From Bradyrhizobium sp. CCGE-LA001 (lineage in GTDB: Bacteria; Pseudomonadota; Alphaproteobacteria; Rhizobiales; Xanthobacteraceae): a stretch of DNA of 64,000 nt. Made by a program: the position numbers and the translations under genes. The stretch lies in the NCBI RefSeq assembly GCF_000296215.2, contig NZ_CP013949.1:7769500-7833499 (forward strand), in the 5' to 3' direction. Below, in pieces: positions 37,601 to 44,790 of this stretch. Every line of letters begins with the position of its first letter. The first letter of the stretch is position 1. The notes beneath the pieces were generated by a model. The model was not told the origin of the DNA. It saw nothing but the letters and a program-made list of their open reading frames with translations, and searched no databases.

Positions 37601-37743
37601 AGACCGAGGCCCAGCGCGAGATGCTGCGTAACCTCGGTTGCACCGAGATGCAGGGTTATCTGTTCAGCGCACCCAAGCCGGCCGCCGAAGTGCGAAAGCT
37701 GTTCGGCCCGGGTGATGCCGCGCCAGTGGCGGCGGTGGCGTGA
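34633..37743 (+). CDS. Membrane dCache-PAS-PAS-GGDEF-EAL protein
   Basis: A 1036-residue dual-domain c-di-GMP enzyme. The start at 34633 has an AGGGAGGGG site. Membrane helices at about 28-50 and 313-335 flank a periplasmic dCache_1-like sensor. Two PAS domains follow (about 350-475 and 490-605; the first ends IEDITERR, the second VVEDVTEQ). The GGDEF motif is intact at 685-689. The EAL motif (GCEALLRWRHP) is at 813-815, with DDFGTGYSSLSYLKRFP and AEGVETEAQ, so both activities are plausible. The stop overlaps the start of the next cyclase gene by one base, so the two are co-translated. Confidence 0.93.
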   Translation: MRQVFAGIAAGMSLAVNNGWRAAMRRGPVLWLTLCGVLLVAGIFAVTAMAVGEFRERTLVNRERELENTVQLIARHFDQQFQDSDVVAADVIGQMNLPDIASPAMFRERMSTPATNQMLRSKISSVSYLGDIAIYDAEGELINWSRAQPLPKINVSSRAYFQSFKTNLTSEPVILESVRSFIIGKWTTVVARRLNGPDGTFLGAMVRRIDPDSYHQYFASVALAEGTAISLFDREGKMLARYPHVEEMIGRSFKDAPLMRRVLAKGGQHTLRVRSPVDGQERLGSAASLTHFPLVIVATNITSAALADWRQQTGFMVATAGFSAAVIALILYLIIRQINRQNREAQERIEAERQRLDTALNNMSQGLILYDASGHIVTCNRRYADMFGLSHDVIKPGCHIREAMHHRKERGAFDGNVEEFCADVMRVVAEGTVSTRIHQLANGRAFQVINTPLAQGGWVATIEDITERRSLEQERDRNHTFLREIIDHIPSRITVKDARTRRYLLANRVAEEQLDDSTGTIVGKTAFDLYPADDAGIVTRDDDRLLQSPDGLFLDEHIWNTPSIGRRYITSRRIGIRDKSGEPRYIINVVEDVTEQRRADEKIAHMAHYDALTDLPNRTLFREQIERELAHVADGCQFALLYIDVDEFKGINDSLGHHVGDELLKAIAARLRGCLTPGDLIARLGGDEFAVIQTGISSSADVVSFVTRIFEAIRQPYHCLGHQLSTDASIGIALAPQDGADLDQLIKNADLAMYGAKAGGRRTHRFFEPAMDASAKARLTMEQDLRQALVNGGFEIHYQPLVDLRSGEVSGCEALLRWRHPERGMVSPAEFIPVAEDTGLINELGDWVLRTACNEAATWPAHVRVAVNVSPVQLKCDTLALRIAGALAASGLDPRRLELEITEAVLIRDDEAALSILHQLRAIGVRIALDDFGTGYSSLSYLKRFPFDKIKIDRCFVADIAETSGSPVIVQAVVNIAAASSMTTVAEGVETEAQREMLRNLGCTEMQGYLFSAPKPAAEVRKLFGPGDAAPVAAVA

Positions 37744-38798
37744 TGGCGAAATTGCGCACGACCTCCACCAAGGCCATCGACGTCGCGGATTCCTACGCGG
37801 TGCGGCTGATGCAGCATTTGGTGGTGCCGACCTTCGTGATCGACCCCAGGCGCCGCGTCGTGATCTGGAACAGGGCCTGCGAACGCCTGACCGGCGTCGC
37901 CGCCTCGGAGGTGATCGGCACCAGCAAGCACTGGCAGGCCTTCTACGAGACCCGGCGCCCTTGCCTCGCCGACCTCGTCGCGCTCGATCGTCCCGAGCAA
38001 CTGCCAGAGTTCTATTCGGAATATGCCGCGCGCGGCCATAACGGCCTCGGCTTTTCCGCGGAGAACTGGTGCGTGATGCCGAAGCTCGGCAGTCAGCTCT
38101 ATCTCGCCATCGACGCCGGCCCGATCCACGACGAGGCCGGCAATCTGATCGCCGTGGTGGAGACGCTGCGCGATCTCACCGACCAGAAGCGCGCCGAGAT
38201 GGCGCTGAAGGAGCTCGCCACCAAGGACGGTCTGACCGGCCTGTCGAACCGCCGTGCTTTCGACCAGATGCTGATGAGTGAATGGGGGCGCGCCCAGCGC
38301 ACGCAGAAGCCGCTGGCCCTACTGTTCGTCGACGTCGACCATTTCAAGCTGTTCAACGACCGCCACGGCCATCAGAGCGGCGACGAATGCCTGCGCGCGG
38401 TCGCCGCTGCCGTGAGCCGGCACGCCGTGCGCCCGCTCGACCTCGCCGGCCGCTATGGCGGAGAGGAGTTCGCGCTGATCCTGCCGGACATGGACTGCGA
38501 CACCGCCTGCGCCGTCGCCGAGGAGATCCGCTGCGCGGTTATGGCCTTGCAGATCGCCCACGGCGCCGTGGGTGCCGGCGACCACGTCACCCTCAGCGTC
38601 GGCGTCGCCAGCCAAATCCCCACCGGCGCCGATGGCGGTCCCGACCGGCTGTTAGGGGCGGCCGACGAGGCGCTCTATGTCGCCAAGCGGCTCGGCCGCA
38701 ACCGCGTCATCTGCGCCGAACGGGTTCTCGCCGAATTCGCCGCCCTCGGTCGGGAGGCGGCACAGGTTCCTGGGCCTATCCGGCGCAAATCCGCTTGA
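37743..38798 (+). CDS. PAS-GGDEF diguanylate cyclase
   Basis: A 351-residue cytoplasmic cyclase. The PAS domain covers about 20-155 (VVPTFVIDPRRRVVIWNRACERLTG, the PAS core). The GGDEF domain starts KDGLTGLSNRRAFDQML and holds the active GGEEF motif at 239-243, within RYGGEEFALIL; the metal-binding Asp is in FVDVDHFKLFND. No obvious RxxD inhibition site precedes the motif (the segment reads RPLDLAGRYGG, where RPLD does fit R-x-x-D at five residues upstream, so product inhibition is possible). The ATG at 37743 shares one base with the stop of the upstream GGDEF-EAL gene (TGATG). It converts GTP to c-di-GMP, probably in the same process. Confidence 0.92.
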   Translation: MAKLRTTSTKAIDVADSYAVRLMQHLVVPTFVIDPRRRVVIWNRACERLTGVAASEVIGTSKHWQAFYETRRPCLADLVALDRPEQLPEFYSEYAARGHNGLGFSAENWCVMPKLGSQLYLAIDAGPIHDEAGNLIAVVETLRDLTDQKRAEMALKELATKDGLTGLSNRRAFDQMLMSEWGRAQRTQKPLALLFVDVDHFKLFNDRHGHQSGDECLRAVAAAVSRHAVRPLDLAGRYGGEEFALILPDMDCDTACAVAEEIRCAVMALQIAHGAVGAGDHVTLSVGVASQIPTGADGGPDRLLGAADEALYVAKRLGRNRVICAERVLAEFAALGREAAQVPGPIRRKSA

Positions 38799-38858
38799 AC
38801 GCAGCATGGCGAGAACCGGTTGCCCGCTCCTCGCCAATCGGCTACATCAGGCATCACT

Positions 38859-38935
38859 GCACCCGTAGCTCAGCTGGATAGAGCGTTGCCCTCCGAAGGC
38901 AAAGGTCACACGTTCGAATCGTGTCGGGTGCGCCA
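38859..38935 (+). tRNA. tRNA-Arg (anticodon CCG)
   Basis: A full 77-base cloverleaf: acceptor arms GCACCCG/CGGGTGC, D-arm GCTC...GAGC, anticodon stem TTGCC/GGCAA with loop CTCCGAA, the TTCGAAT T-loop and an encoded CCA end. The anticodon CCG reads the arginine codon CGG. The downstream 2 kb lacks normal core genes, so this may have been an integration site. Confidence 0.97.
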
Positions 38936-39523
38936 GTCAATCAGCTAGTTACTCAGCTCCTCATTCATCTCGAAAAACTCCAGGTAAGCACTCACAAGAT
39001 CGGTGAAGGCTTGCGTGGCTTCGTCCACCGCTTGCTTCAGCAGTGGGGGGACGTTTGTTGGCTCTCGAGTTCTCGAAGCATAAGGCCAACAGATTCGCGG
39101 AGTTGCGAGCCGGCGCCGTCTCTCGGCAGGTTTGGGTCTATTATTTGATGCGGCCCGCGAACCGGCAGCAATAATGTACGGTTGGCCCAAGTATTCCTTG
39201 CGAATCCGGCAATGATCGGCAGAAATATGCAATGCAGGCCTCTTTGGGGCCGCGCCGAACGGCCTCAGCGTCCGAGCCAGCCCCGGAAACCTGCTTGAGG
39301 CCGCTTTGCGTCTCGTCAGGCACCTATGGCATGAGCTTTGCTAAAGCTGGGCTAACTGGGATTTCAGCGCTCAGTTCGAGAATGAAACGCTGCCGGGACA
39401 CCAATTTCGAGCCCGGCAGCGTTCGATTCACGGCCGCGTGCATGAAACCACTTAAGGCGGCCCGCGAAGCGAAACTGAAACAATACGATCCGATGCTGGG
39501 GTGACTCGTCTACGGAGGCTCAG
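38936..39523. other. Poorly coding segment directly after tRNA-Arg
   Basis: No gene can be assigned with confidence. A minus-strand frame (38945-39232) ends with an amphipathic helix, LLKQAVDEATQAFTDLVSAY, that reads like the C-terminus of a real protein, but its first half is unnatural and there is no ribosome site. A plus-strand frame 39232-39504 is equally weak. The GC content appears lower than in the flanks. The stretch includes a strong inverted repeat at 39386-39423. I read it as decayed foreign DNA. Confidence 0.5.
39386..39423. repeat. Perfect 12-bp inverted repeat, 14-base loop
   Basis: AACGCTGCCGGG at 39386-39397 and its exact inverse CCCGGCAGCGTT at 39412-39423 enclose ACACCAATTTCGAG. 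No T-run follows on either strand, so it is not a standard terminator. It does not match the repeat families elsewhere in the window. Confidence 0.8.
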
Positions 39524-39922
39524 ATGCGTAGCCTGATTTTTGGTGCGGCTCTCCTGGCGCTGGCAACGATCGGATGTTCGGCGTTTATTTCCGCCGCCGT
39601 TTCCGCAGCCCGGGATGCAAAAGCCGCAACATTCTCAGATCGGTTTGCACCGCCAACCAAGGCCCTCTCGATGAGCTAGACGCGCCAGTGTGAATCGGAG
39701 GGTTTCTCGCCCGTCGTTCTCTGGGCCGGAGCCCCCTCGCGCTGTACCGATCGTGACCATGCGCAGATCAGCGATCAGACACCGAACAACCCGCCGAGCA
39801 GCTATTTGCCTGTTACCCGCCGTAAAGACAGCGTATCGAACAATGACGTCCAGGATGGCTTTCACGACGGCCACATCTCTGCTGCCTGGGATCGCGAGCC
39901 AAAAACCCGCAGGAGCCGTTAG
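39524..39922 (+). pseudogene. Small secreted protein interrupted by an in-frame TAG
   Basis: An ATG at 39524 follows a CGGAGG site and begins a signal peptide (RSLIFGAALLALATIGCSA, with a possible lipobox ending in Cys18). The frame stops at TAG 39677-39679 after 51 codons, but the same frame then stays open for 80 further codons to TAG 39920-39922. The downstream portion has a natural, hydrophilic composition (NNPPSSYLPVTRRKDSVSNN, then DVQDGFHDGHISAAWDRE). I infer a single gene of about 131 codons broken by one nonsense change. It could instead be a complete 51-residue protein with chance coding-like sequence after it. No family recognised. Confidence 0.45.
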
Positions 39923-40188
39923 CGCGGGGTGAGCTGCTCAGTGCGGACCACAGGCCTGGTTTCCCCCTGGTCGTAGTTCCTGCTCGCGATCAGTTCGATT
40001 TTCCAGCGGTACTGCTCGAACGTGCCTCTGGCGTCCGTTTGACGGGTCCCATCCTTTGCGGCGCGATCGAGCAAGGCAGCCCAGGTGACGAAGCAAAGGA
40101 CGCGCTGTTCGCTGTCGAACATCGCAAACGCGATGCCTTCGAAAAGTCGGAACTCGATATCGCGAGACGGATCGGTAGTAAGGGGCAT
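39919..40188 (-). CDS. DUF1488 domain-containing protein
   Basis: An 89-residue cytoplasmic protein matching the DUF1488 pattern: IEFRLFEGIAFAMFDSEQRVLCFVTWAALLDR, then TFEQYRWKIELIASRNYDQGE. Function of the family is unknown; such genes are common in rhizobia, often near mobile DNA. The start at 40188 is set by a GGAGA site about ten bases upstream. Its stop overlaps by four bases the end of the interrupted gene on the other strand. It is the best supported gene in the segment behind the tRNA. Confidence 0.75.
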   Translation of the reverse strand: MPLTTDPSRDIEFRLFEGIAFAMFDSEQRVLCFVTWAALLDRAAKDGTRQTDARGTFEQYRWKIELIASRNYDQGETRPVVRTEQLTPR

Positions 40189-40340
40189 TTTGAAATCTCC
40201 AATAGGCAATCCCTCGATTTTGGTAGGTTCTGCCGTTCCTCACAAGGGTTCGACTGTGAAGCCGCCTGCCAAATCCGCGCTGTGCGGATGCAGCAAACCA
40301 CGCTTCAGGAGATGGAGCGCACTTAGATGACGCATGATGC

Positions 40341-40709
40341 TTGGCCGCGGCGGGGCTGTTGAAGGTGCCCGACATCGGCGCGCTTCTGCGGTGCGCACGG
40401 CTACGCTGGGGGGGGGATCTCGATTACAAGCTCGGCGAGCACCCCGCCACGCTGACTGACCTCGAGAGAGCAGCGCACACGCAGCGGATGAGAGAGATCA
40501 CGCGTGCTCTGGGCTGGTACACGTATACAGTGGACAAGCTCAAGGCGACGATGCGCGACGACTTCCGCATTCGGGTCGCGCGCCGGTTCGCGGCATGGCG
40601 ACGGCTGGACGCCTTGGAAGCGCGGGCGGCCGGCAGTTATGAAGCCTTGCCAAAACGCCGCTCATCGCAGATGTGCCGCTATAGAAAGGTGACGATCCGG
40701 AATGGATGA
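40341..40709 (+). CDS. Hypothetical protein, low support
   Basis: An open frame of 122 codons. I do not recognise a family. The portion MREITRALGWYTYTVDKLKATMRDDFR onward reads like a small helical, basic protein, and the true start may be the ATG near 40490 rather than the first possible codon at 40341. No ribosome site is clear. It overlaps the next open frame by eight bases. It may be a gene of the accessory segment or a chance frame. Confidence 0.35.
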   Translation: MAAAGLLKVPDIGALLRCARLRWGGDLDYKLGEHPATLTDLERAAHTQRMREITRALGWYTYTVDKLKATMRDDFRIRVARRFAAWRRLDALEARAAGSYEALPKRRSSQMCRYRKVTIRNG

Positions 40710-41046
40710 CGCGTTAGGAGATGAGGAGCGAATCGCGACTTCCTCGCTATTCGCGCGGCGATTAAAGGATCTAGCGAAGACCGGCCGCCTCACAGCGAAG
40801 GGCTATCGCGATATCTCATCTGGGCTTAGGTCGGCGTCGACCTCCATTTCGCGATCAGTGAGCGAGATCCTGAATCGCGAAAGGTTGCCCAGAAAAATAC
40901 ACCCGCCCCCTCACGTCAGCATCGCGACGATCGTCTGGATCTGGTCGGAGGCGGCCATCACCAGTCCGTCGTATGACGTCTGTCCCTGTGCGGCGGCGTT
41001 CAGGATGCATTCGGCGACGGCGGCTTTCAGGCCGAACACTGATTGA
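40702..41046 (+). CDS. Hypothetical protein, low support, partly antisense
   Basis: An open frame of 114 codons starting at an ATG. The first 70 residues (RIATSSLFARRLKDLAKTG, then RDISSGLRSASTSISR) look natural. From about residue 70 the frame runs antisense to the conserved minus-strand gene at 40911-41120, and the sequence there loses protein character. It may be a real gene whose 3' end was replaced when the segment was inserted or deleted next to the core gene, or a chance frame. Confidence 0.3.
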   Translation: MDDALGDEERIATSSLFARRLKDLAKTGRLTAKGYRDISSGLRSASTSISRSVSEILNRERLPRKIHPPPHVSIATIVWIWSEAAITSPSYDVCPCAAAFRMHSATAAFRPNTD

Positions 41047-41120
41047 TGGGCGGGCACGCTCGCCATCACGGTCTCCAGCGCTTGACGCATCGTGTGAATG
41101 AGCTCGGAGCTGTATTGCAT
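40911..41120 (-). CDS. Small conserved hypothetical protein, 69 residues
   Basis: A short helical protein: SSELIHTMRQALETVMASVPAH followed by AVAECILNAAAQGQTSYDGLVMAASDQIQTI. I do not know its function. The ATG at 41120 is preceded by a GGAGGAC site, which defines this start. The frame stays open far upstream (to 43037) but there it lies antisense to tspO and dinB and is not coding. It marks the return of normal core gene content after the tRNA-linked segment. Confidence 0.72.
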   Translation of the reverse strand: MQYSSELIHTMRQALETVMASVPAHQSVFGLKAAVAECILNAAAQGQTSYDGLVMAASDQIQTIVAMLT

Positions 41121-41215
41121 TGGCTTGTCCTCCGCGACCCCATATGAGGTCGCGCGGCCATGCTTGCCACTCACAAACCTGAGATTCTTCTTTGAAGAAC
41201 TCTCAGATGAACGCC

Positions 41216-41659
41216 TCAGTTCAAACGCCAGATCGCCGCATTGAGCACGCCGGCAAACGCGACCCAGGCTGCGTAGGGTACGAACAGGACGGCGGCCAGC
41301 CTGTCGCGTGACATCTCCAGAGCGATATAAGCCACGATCGCGACGAACAGGCCAATGAGGATGACGAGCGCGGCGCCGATCTGATGCATCGTGAACATGA
41401 CCGGCGACCAGGCGAAGTTCAGCGCCATTTGCGTGGCCCAGGCCAGCATCGCCTTGCCCCTGGGCTCGCGGCGAAAGGTTCGCCATCCCGCAATCGCGAT
41501 CATGACGTAGAGGATCGTCCAGGCGATCGGGAACGCCCAGTTGGGCGGAACGAAGCTCGGCTTGGCGAGGCCGGCATACCATTCGCCGGGAAGGTTGGTA
41601 GCACCAATCAGCCAGCCGATGCCGACCACGCCTGCCACGAAGATCAACAACAGAACCAT
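41216..41659 (-). CDS. tspO: TspO/MBR family tryptophan-rich sensory protein
   Basis: A 147-residue protein with five membrane helices. The family pattern is clear: WYAGLAKPSFVPPNWAFPIAWTILYVMIAIAGW in the first half and ALNFAWSPVMFTMHQIG in helix 3, plus PYAAWVAFAGVLNAAIWRLN at the end. In Rhodobacter TspO sits in the outer membrane and moderates photosynthesis gene expression in response to oxygen by handling porphyrin intermediates; in other bacteria it affects stress and biofilm. It is divergent from dinB with only 43 bases between start codons. Confidence 0.93.
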   Translation of the reverse strand: MVLLLIFVAGVVGIGWLIGATNLPGEWYAGLAKPSFVPPNWAFPIAWTILYVMIAIAGWRTFRREPRGKAMLAWATQMALNFAWSPVMFTMHQIGAALVILIGLFVAIVAYIALEMSRDRLAAVLFVPYAAWVAFAGVLNAAIWRLN

Positions 41660-41702
41660 CCATCACCTCGCGCTTCGCTTTCCACGACGGTATCATCTTT
41701 CC

Positions 41703-42803
41703 ATGAGCGAATCCGACCCGGTCACCGACAACGCATCGCCGGTGCGCAAGATCATCCATATCGACATGGATGCCTTCTATGCGTCGGTGGAGCAGCGCGA
41801 TCATCCGGAGCTGCGCGGCAAGCCGGTCGCGGTGGGAGGCTCCGCGGAGCGCGGCGTCGTCGCGGCTGCGAGCTACGAGGCGCGCAAGTTCGGGGTGCGC
41901 TCGGCGATGCCGTCGGTGACGGCGAAGCGGCAATGTCCCGATCTGATCTTCGTCAAGCCGCGCTTCGAGGTCTACAAGGCGATCTCCAGGCAGATCCGCG
42001 ACATCTTCGCCGAGCACACTGACATCATCGAGCCGTTGTCGCTGGATGAAGCCTATCTCGACGTGACGGAGAACCTGCAAGGCATTCCGCTGGCGCGGGA
42101 CATCGCGCTGAAGATCCGCGAGAAGGTCAGGGCGGAGACCGGCCTCAACGCGTCGGCCGGCATCTCCTACAACAAGTTTCTGGCCAAGCTCGCCTCCGAC
42201 CATCGCAAGCCCAACGGTCAGTTCGTGATCTCGCCGGAGATGGGGCCGGCCTTCGTCGAGATGCTTCCTGTCGGCAAGTTCCATGGGATAGGCCCCGCGA
42301 CAGCTGCGAAGATGAACGCGCTCGGCCTGTTCACAGGTCTCGACATCCGCAACCAGACGCTGGCGTTCATGAACGCGAATTTCGGCAAGTCTGGCGCCTA
42401 TTACTACTGGATCTCGCGCGGCGTCGACGAGCGGCCGGTCCGGGCCAACCGGATCCGCAAATCGATCGGCGCGGAGAACACGTTCTCGACCGACCTCGAC
42501 GCGTACGACGCGCTGGCAGCCGAGCTCAGGCCGCTGGTCGACAAGGTCTGGCGGCACTGCGAGGCGACCGGCAATCGCGGCCGCACCGTCACGCTGAAGA
42601 TCAAGTTCGCCGATTTCGAGATCATCACGCGCAGCAGGTCTATTCCCGCACCGGTTGCGAGGCGGGACGATCTCGAACGGCTGGCCTGCGGCCTGCTCGA
42701 GATCGAGATGCCGCTGCCCAAGCGCGTCAGGCTGCTGGGCGTCTCGCTGTCCGCGCTGCAGGCCGGCGACGAGGCGGAGCCGCAGTTGACGCTGGGTATT
42801 TGA
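41703..42803 (+). CDS. dinB: DNA polymerase IV
   Basis: A 366-residue Y-family polymerase for translesion synthesis. Catalytic residues are Asp21 (IHIDMDAFYASVE) and Asp115-Glu116 (LSLDEAYLD). The SYNKFLAKLASDHRKP and VGKFHGIGPATAAKM motifs of the thumb and little-finger junction are present. The C-terminus ends TLGI and has no clear QLxLF clamp-binding motif: QLTL in EPQLTLGI is the nearest match and may serve. No LexA box was seen in the 43-base gap to tspO. Rhizobial genomes often have more than one DinB. Confidence 0.93.
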   Translation: MSESDPVTDNASPVRKIIHIDMDAFYASVEQRDHPELRGKPVAVGGSAERGVVAAASYEARKFGVRSAMPSVTAKRQCPDLIFVKPRFEVYKAISRQIRDIFAEHTDIIEPLSLDEAYLDVTENLQGIPLARDIALKIREKVRAETGLNASAGISYNKFLAKLASDHRKPNGQFVISPEMGPAFVEMLPVGKFHGIGPATAAKMNALGLFTGLDIRNQTLAFMNANFGKSGAYYYWISRGVDERPVRANRIRKSIGAENTFSTDLDAYDALAAELRPLVDKVWRHCEATGNRGRTVTLKIKFADFEIITRSRSIPAPVARRDDLERLACGLLEIEMPLPKRVRLLGVSLSALQAGDEAEPQLTLGI

Positions 42804-42909
42804 AGGAAGCCGGCAGGCTCCCCCGGCGAACGCGACATCTTTGTCCGCGACGCGGCGCAAAACCTGTCGTAGAGACACCAAAACACGGATTTTCACGATT
42901 GATGCTGGA

Positions 42910-44379
42910 ATGCTTGCTTTATTGATACGCCTCGGTCTTCGCTTCGAAGACCGTATCGAGGAACGCCGGTTCGTCGACCAGTACGTCCGAGGCAGTCTCG
43001 GCTGGACGCAGATCGCAATGCTGCTGGGTGCGGCCACCTATGCCGGCTACACGCTGTGGGATTGGGTGCTGTATCCGGAGGTGGTTCCGACCACGCTCGC
43101 CATCCGCGGCGGCACCGCCCTCTTCATCCTGCTGCCGCTGACTGCGCTGCTGTCGCGGCGCAGGATGAAGCCCTGGGCCGAGACGATCTTCCTCGTCTAT
43201 TGCGTCATTCCCGGCTGCATCCTGCCGAGCATTTACCTCGTCCTGCCGTCGGGCTTCACCTTTGCCGCGCCCGGTATGATGATGATCATCCTGTTCGTCT
43301 CGACCATGCTGCCGTTGCGGATCGGCTCGCTGGCGATCTTCTGCCTGCTCTCGTCGACGGCACTGCTGGTTGCCGAGACATTCGCGCAGACGATGCCGGC
43401 GGGCTTGAGCTTCATCAATCACTCGCTCGTCGGCAACGCCTACGCGTTATCGCTCTATGCCGTGGCTGCGCGCGAATTCCGGGCGCGAAAGCAATTCCGG
43501 ACGGCCGAGGCGCTGCAACGTGAGAAGGAACGCTCGGAGAAATCGCTGCGGGAGTTGCGCGCGACCCAGGAGCAGCTCGTGCAGGCCGAAAAGCTCGCCT
43601 CGCTCGGACAATTGGTGGCCGGCGTCGCGCATGAGGTCAACACCCCGCTTGGCCTTGCCTTGACGACCTCGACGACCATGCAGGCGGACCTGCAGACAAT
43701 GGCCGACGCCTTGGGCGGAGCGTCGGTTCGGCGATCCGACCTGACCAAGGGAATCGACAGGCTCAAGCAGGGGCTGAACCTGACCTTCGAGAACCTGCAC
43801 CGCGCATCCGAGATGGTGCAGAGTTTCAGGCAGGTCGCGGTGCACCAGGCCGACGAGGACCGGCGCAGTTTCGAGCTGAAGGATTGGCTGTCGGAGTTGA
43901 TCTCTAAGCTCGGCCCGTTGCTGTCGCATCATGGCCTGACCATCGAGGTGCAATGCCCGGCGGGAATTACGCTCAACAGCTACCCCGGCGCGCTCGCGCA
44001 GGTGATCAGCAATCTCGCTCTCAACACGGCCGGACACGCTTACCCCGACAAGAAGGGTGGCAAGTTCGTCATCACGGTGAGCCAGACGGATTCCAAATCG
44101 GTCCGTCTCGTTTGCGCCGACGAAGGCGTTGGAATTCCGGATCACCTGCAGGCGCATGTCTTCGATCCATTCGTCACGACAAGCCGTGAGAAGGGCAATG
44201 CCGGTCTGGGACTGCATATCGCGTTCAATCTGGTCAGCTCATCGCTCAACGGGCGCTTGCGACTCGAGAGCAAGGCGGGTCCGGGTACTCGGATCGTCAT
44301 CGAGATTCCCGTCGAAGGAGCATTGCAGGACAATAGCAAACAGGCGAGACCTGACACCATTGTGAACAGTTCCCAATGA
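42910..44379 (+). CDS. Membrane sensor histidine kinase
   Basis: A 489-residue kinase. About six membrane helices occupy residues 30-185 without a recognised sensor domain. A coiled-coil region (RTAEALQREKERSEKSLRELRATQEQLVQ) leads to the H-box LASLGQLVAGVAHEVNTPLG with phosphorylated His241. The ATP-binding motifs ISNLALNTAGHA, DEGVGIP and KGNAGLGLHIAFNLV follow. The AHEVNTPLG form of the H-box is typical for kinases that act without a response regulator gene beside them. The start is probably ATG 42910; the frame is open to 42841. Confidence 0.86.
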   Translation: MLALLIRLGLRFEDRIEERRFVDQYVRGSLGWTQIAMLLGAATYAGYTLWDWVLYPEVVPTTLAIRGGTALFILLPLTALLSRRRMKPWAETIFLVYCVIPGCILPSIYLVLPSGFTFAAPGMMMIILFVSTMLPLRIGSLAIFCLLSSTALLVAETFAQTMPAGLSFINHSLVGNAYALSLYAVAAREFRARKQFRTAEALQREKERSEKSLRELRATQEQLVQAEKLASLGQLVAGVAHEVNTPLGLALTTSTTMQADLQTMADALGGASVRRSDLTKGIDRLKQGLNLTFENLHRASEMVQSFRQVAVHQADEDRRSFELKDWLSELISKLGPLLSHHGLTIEVQCPAGITLNSYPGALAQVISNLALNTAGHAYPDKKGGKFVITVSQTDSKSVRLVCADEGVGIPDHLQAHVFDPFVTTSREKGNAGLGLHIAFNLVSSSLNGRLRLESKAGPGTRIVIEIPVEGALQDNSKQARPDTIVNSSQ

Positions 44380-44790
44380 CTGCATGGCAGTCAGAGGCCG
44401 ACTGCCTTTGTCGATCTTCGAGGCAGTGCCTGACATCAAGCTGACAAACCCGCCTCGATTCAATTCGACGCTCCGCTTGAGCAAGATGCATTCCATTGCT
44501 TCTCGTTCGTGCGCAATCGACGCGAAGTTTTTTTGCGCACGCATTTTGCTCGCGCCATTCAAATGACACGTACTGACGGATAGTCGTCAGCGTTTCGCGA
44601 CGTTGCTCACGCGCGACAAGTTCGACGTCACTCACGCGCAGCGATCCGCGCATGAGCGGCGTCCGCTTGATCGCACATGCACGACGCTTGCCTCGCATGA
44701 CATCGCTAAAACATAAACTGTCATTGGTTCACCGTCTCGCTTTCGAACTGCGCCTGAAGTTTTCGTCGTTCGCCGCTCGAGGAGCTGATC
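44380..44790. other. Non-coding interval before the flippase gene
   Basis: No gene is supported in these 411 bases. An imperfect hairpin can form between GTGCGCAA at 44509-44516 and TTGCGCAC at 44533-44540, which includes a run of seven T just before the right arm; it could terminate the kinase transcript on the plus strand only weakly. The remainder presumably holds the promoter of the next gene. Confidence 0.5.

Noticed and set aside
39386..39423. A rho-independent terminator
   Set aside because: The 12-bp stem has no T-run on either side.
38859..41200. Direct repeat of the tRNA-Arg 3' end marking an attachment site
   Set aside because: No second copy of the T-arm and acceptor sequence was seen downstream up to the conserved gene.
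41121..43037. Extension of the 69-residue gene into a 708-codon frame
   Set aside because: The extension is antisense to tspO-adjacent DNA, dinB and the histidine kinase; the ribosome site GGAGGAC fixes the short start.
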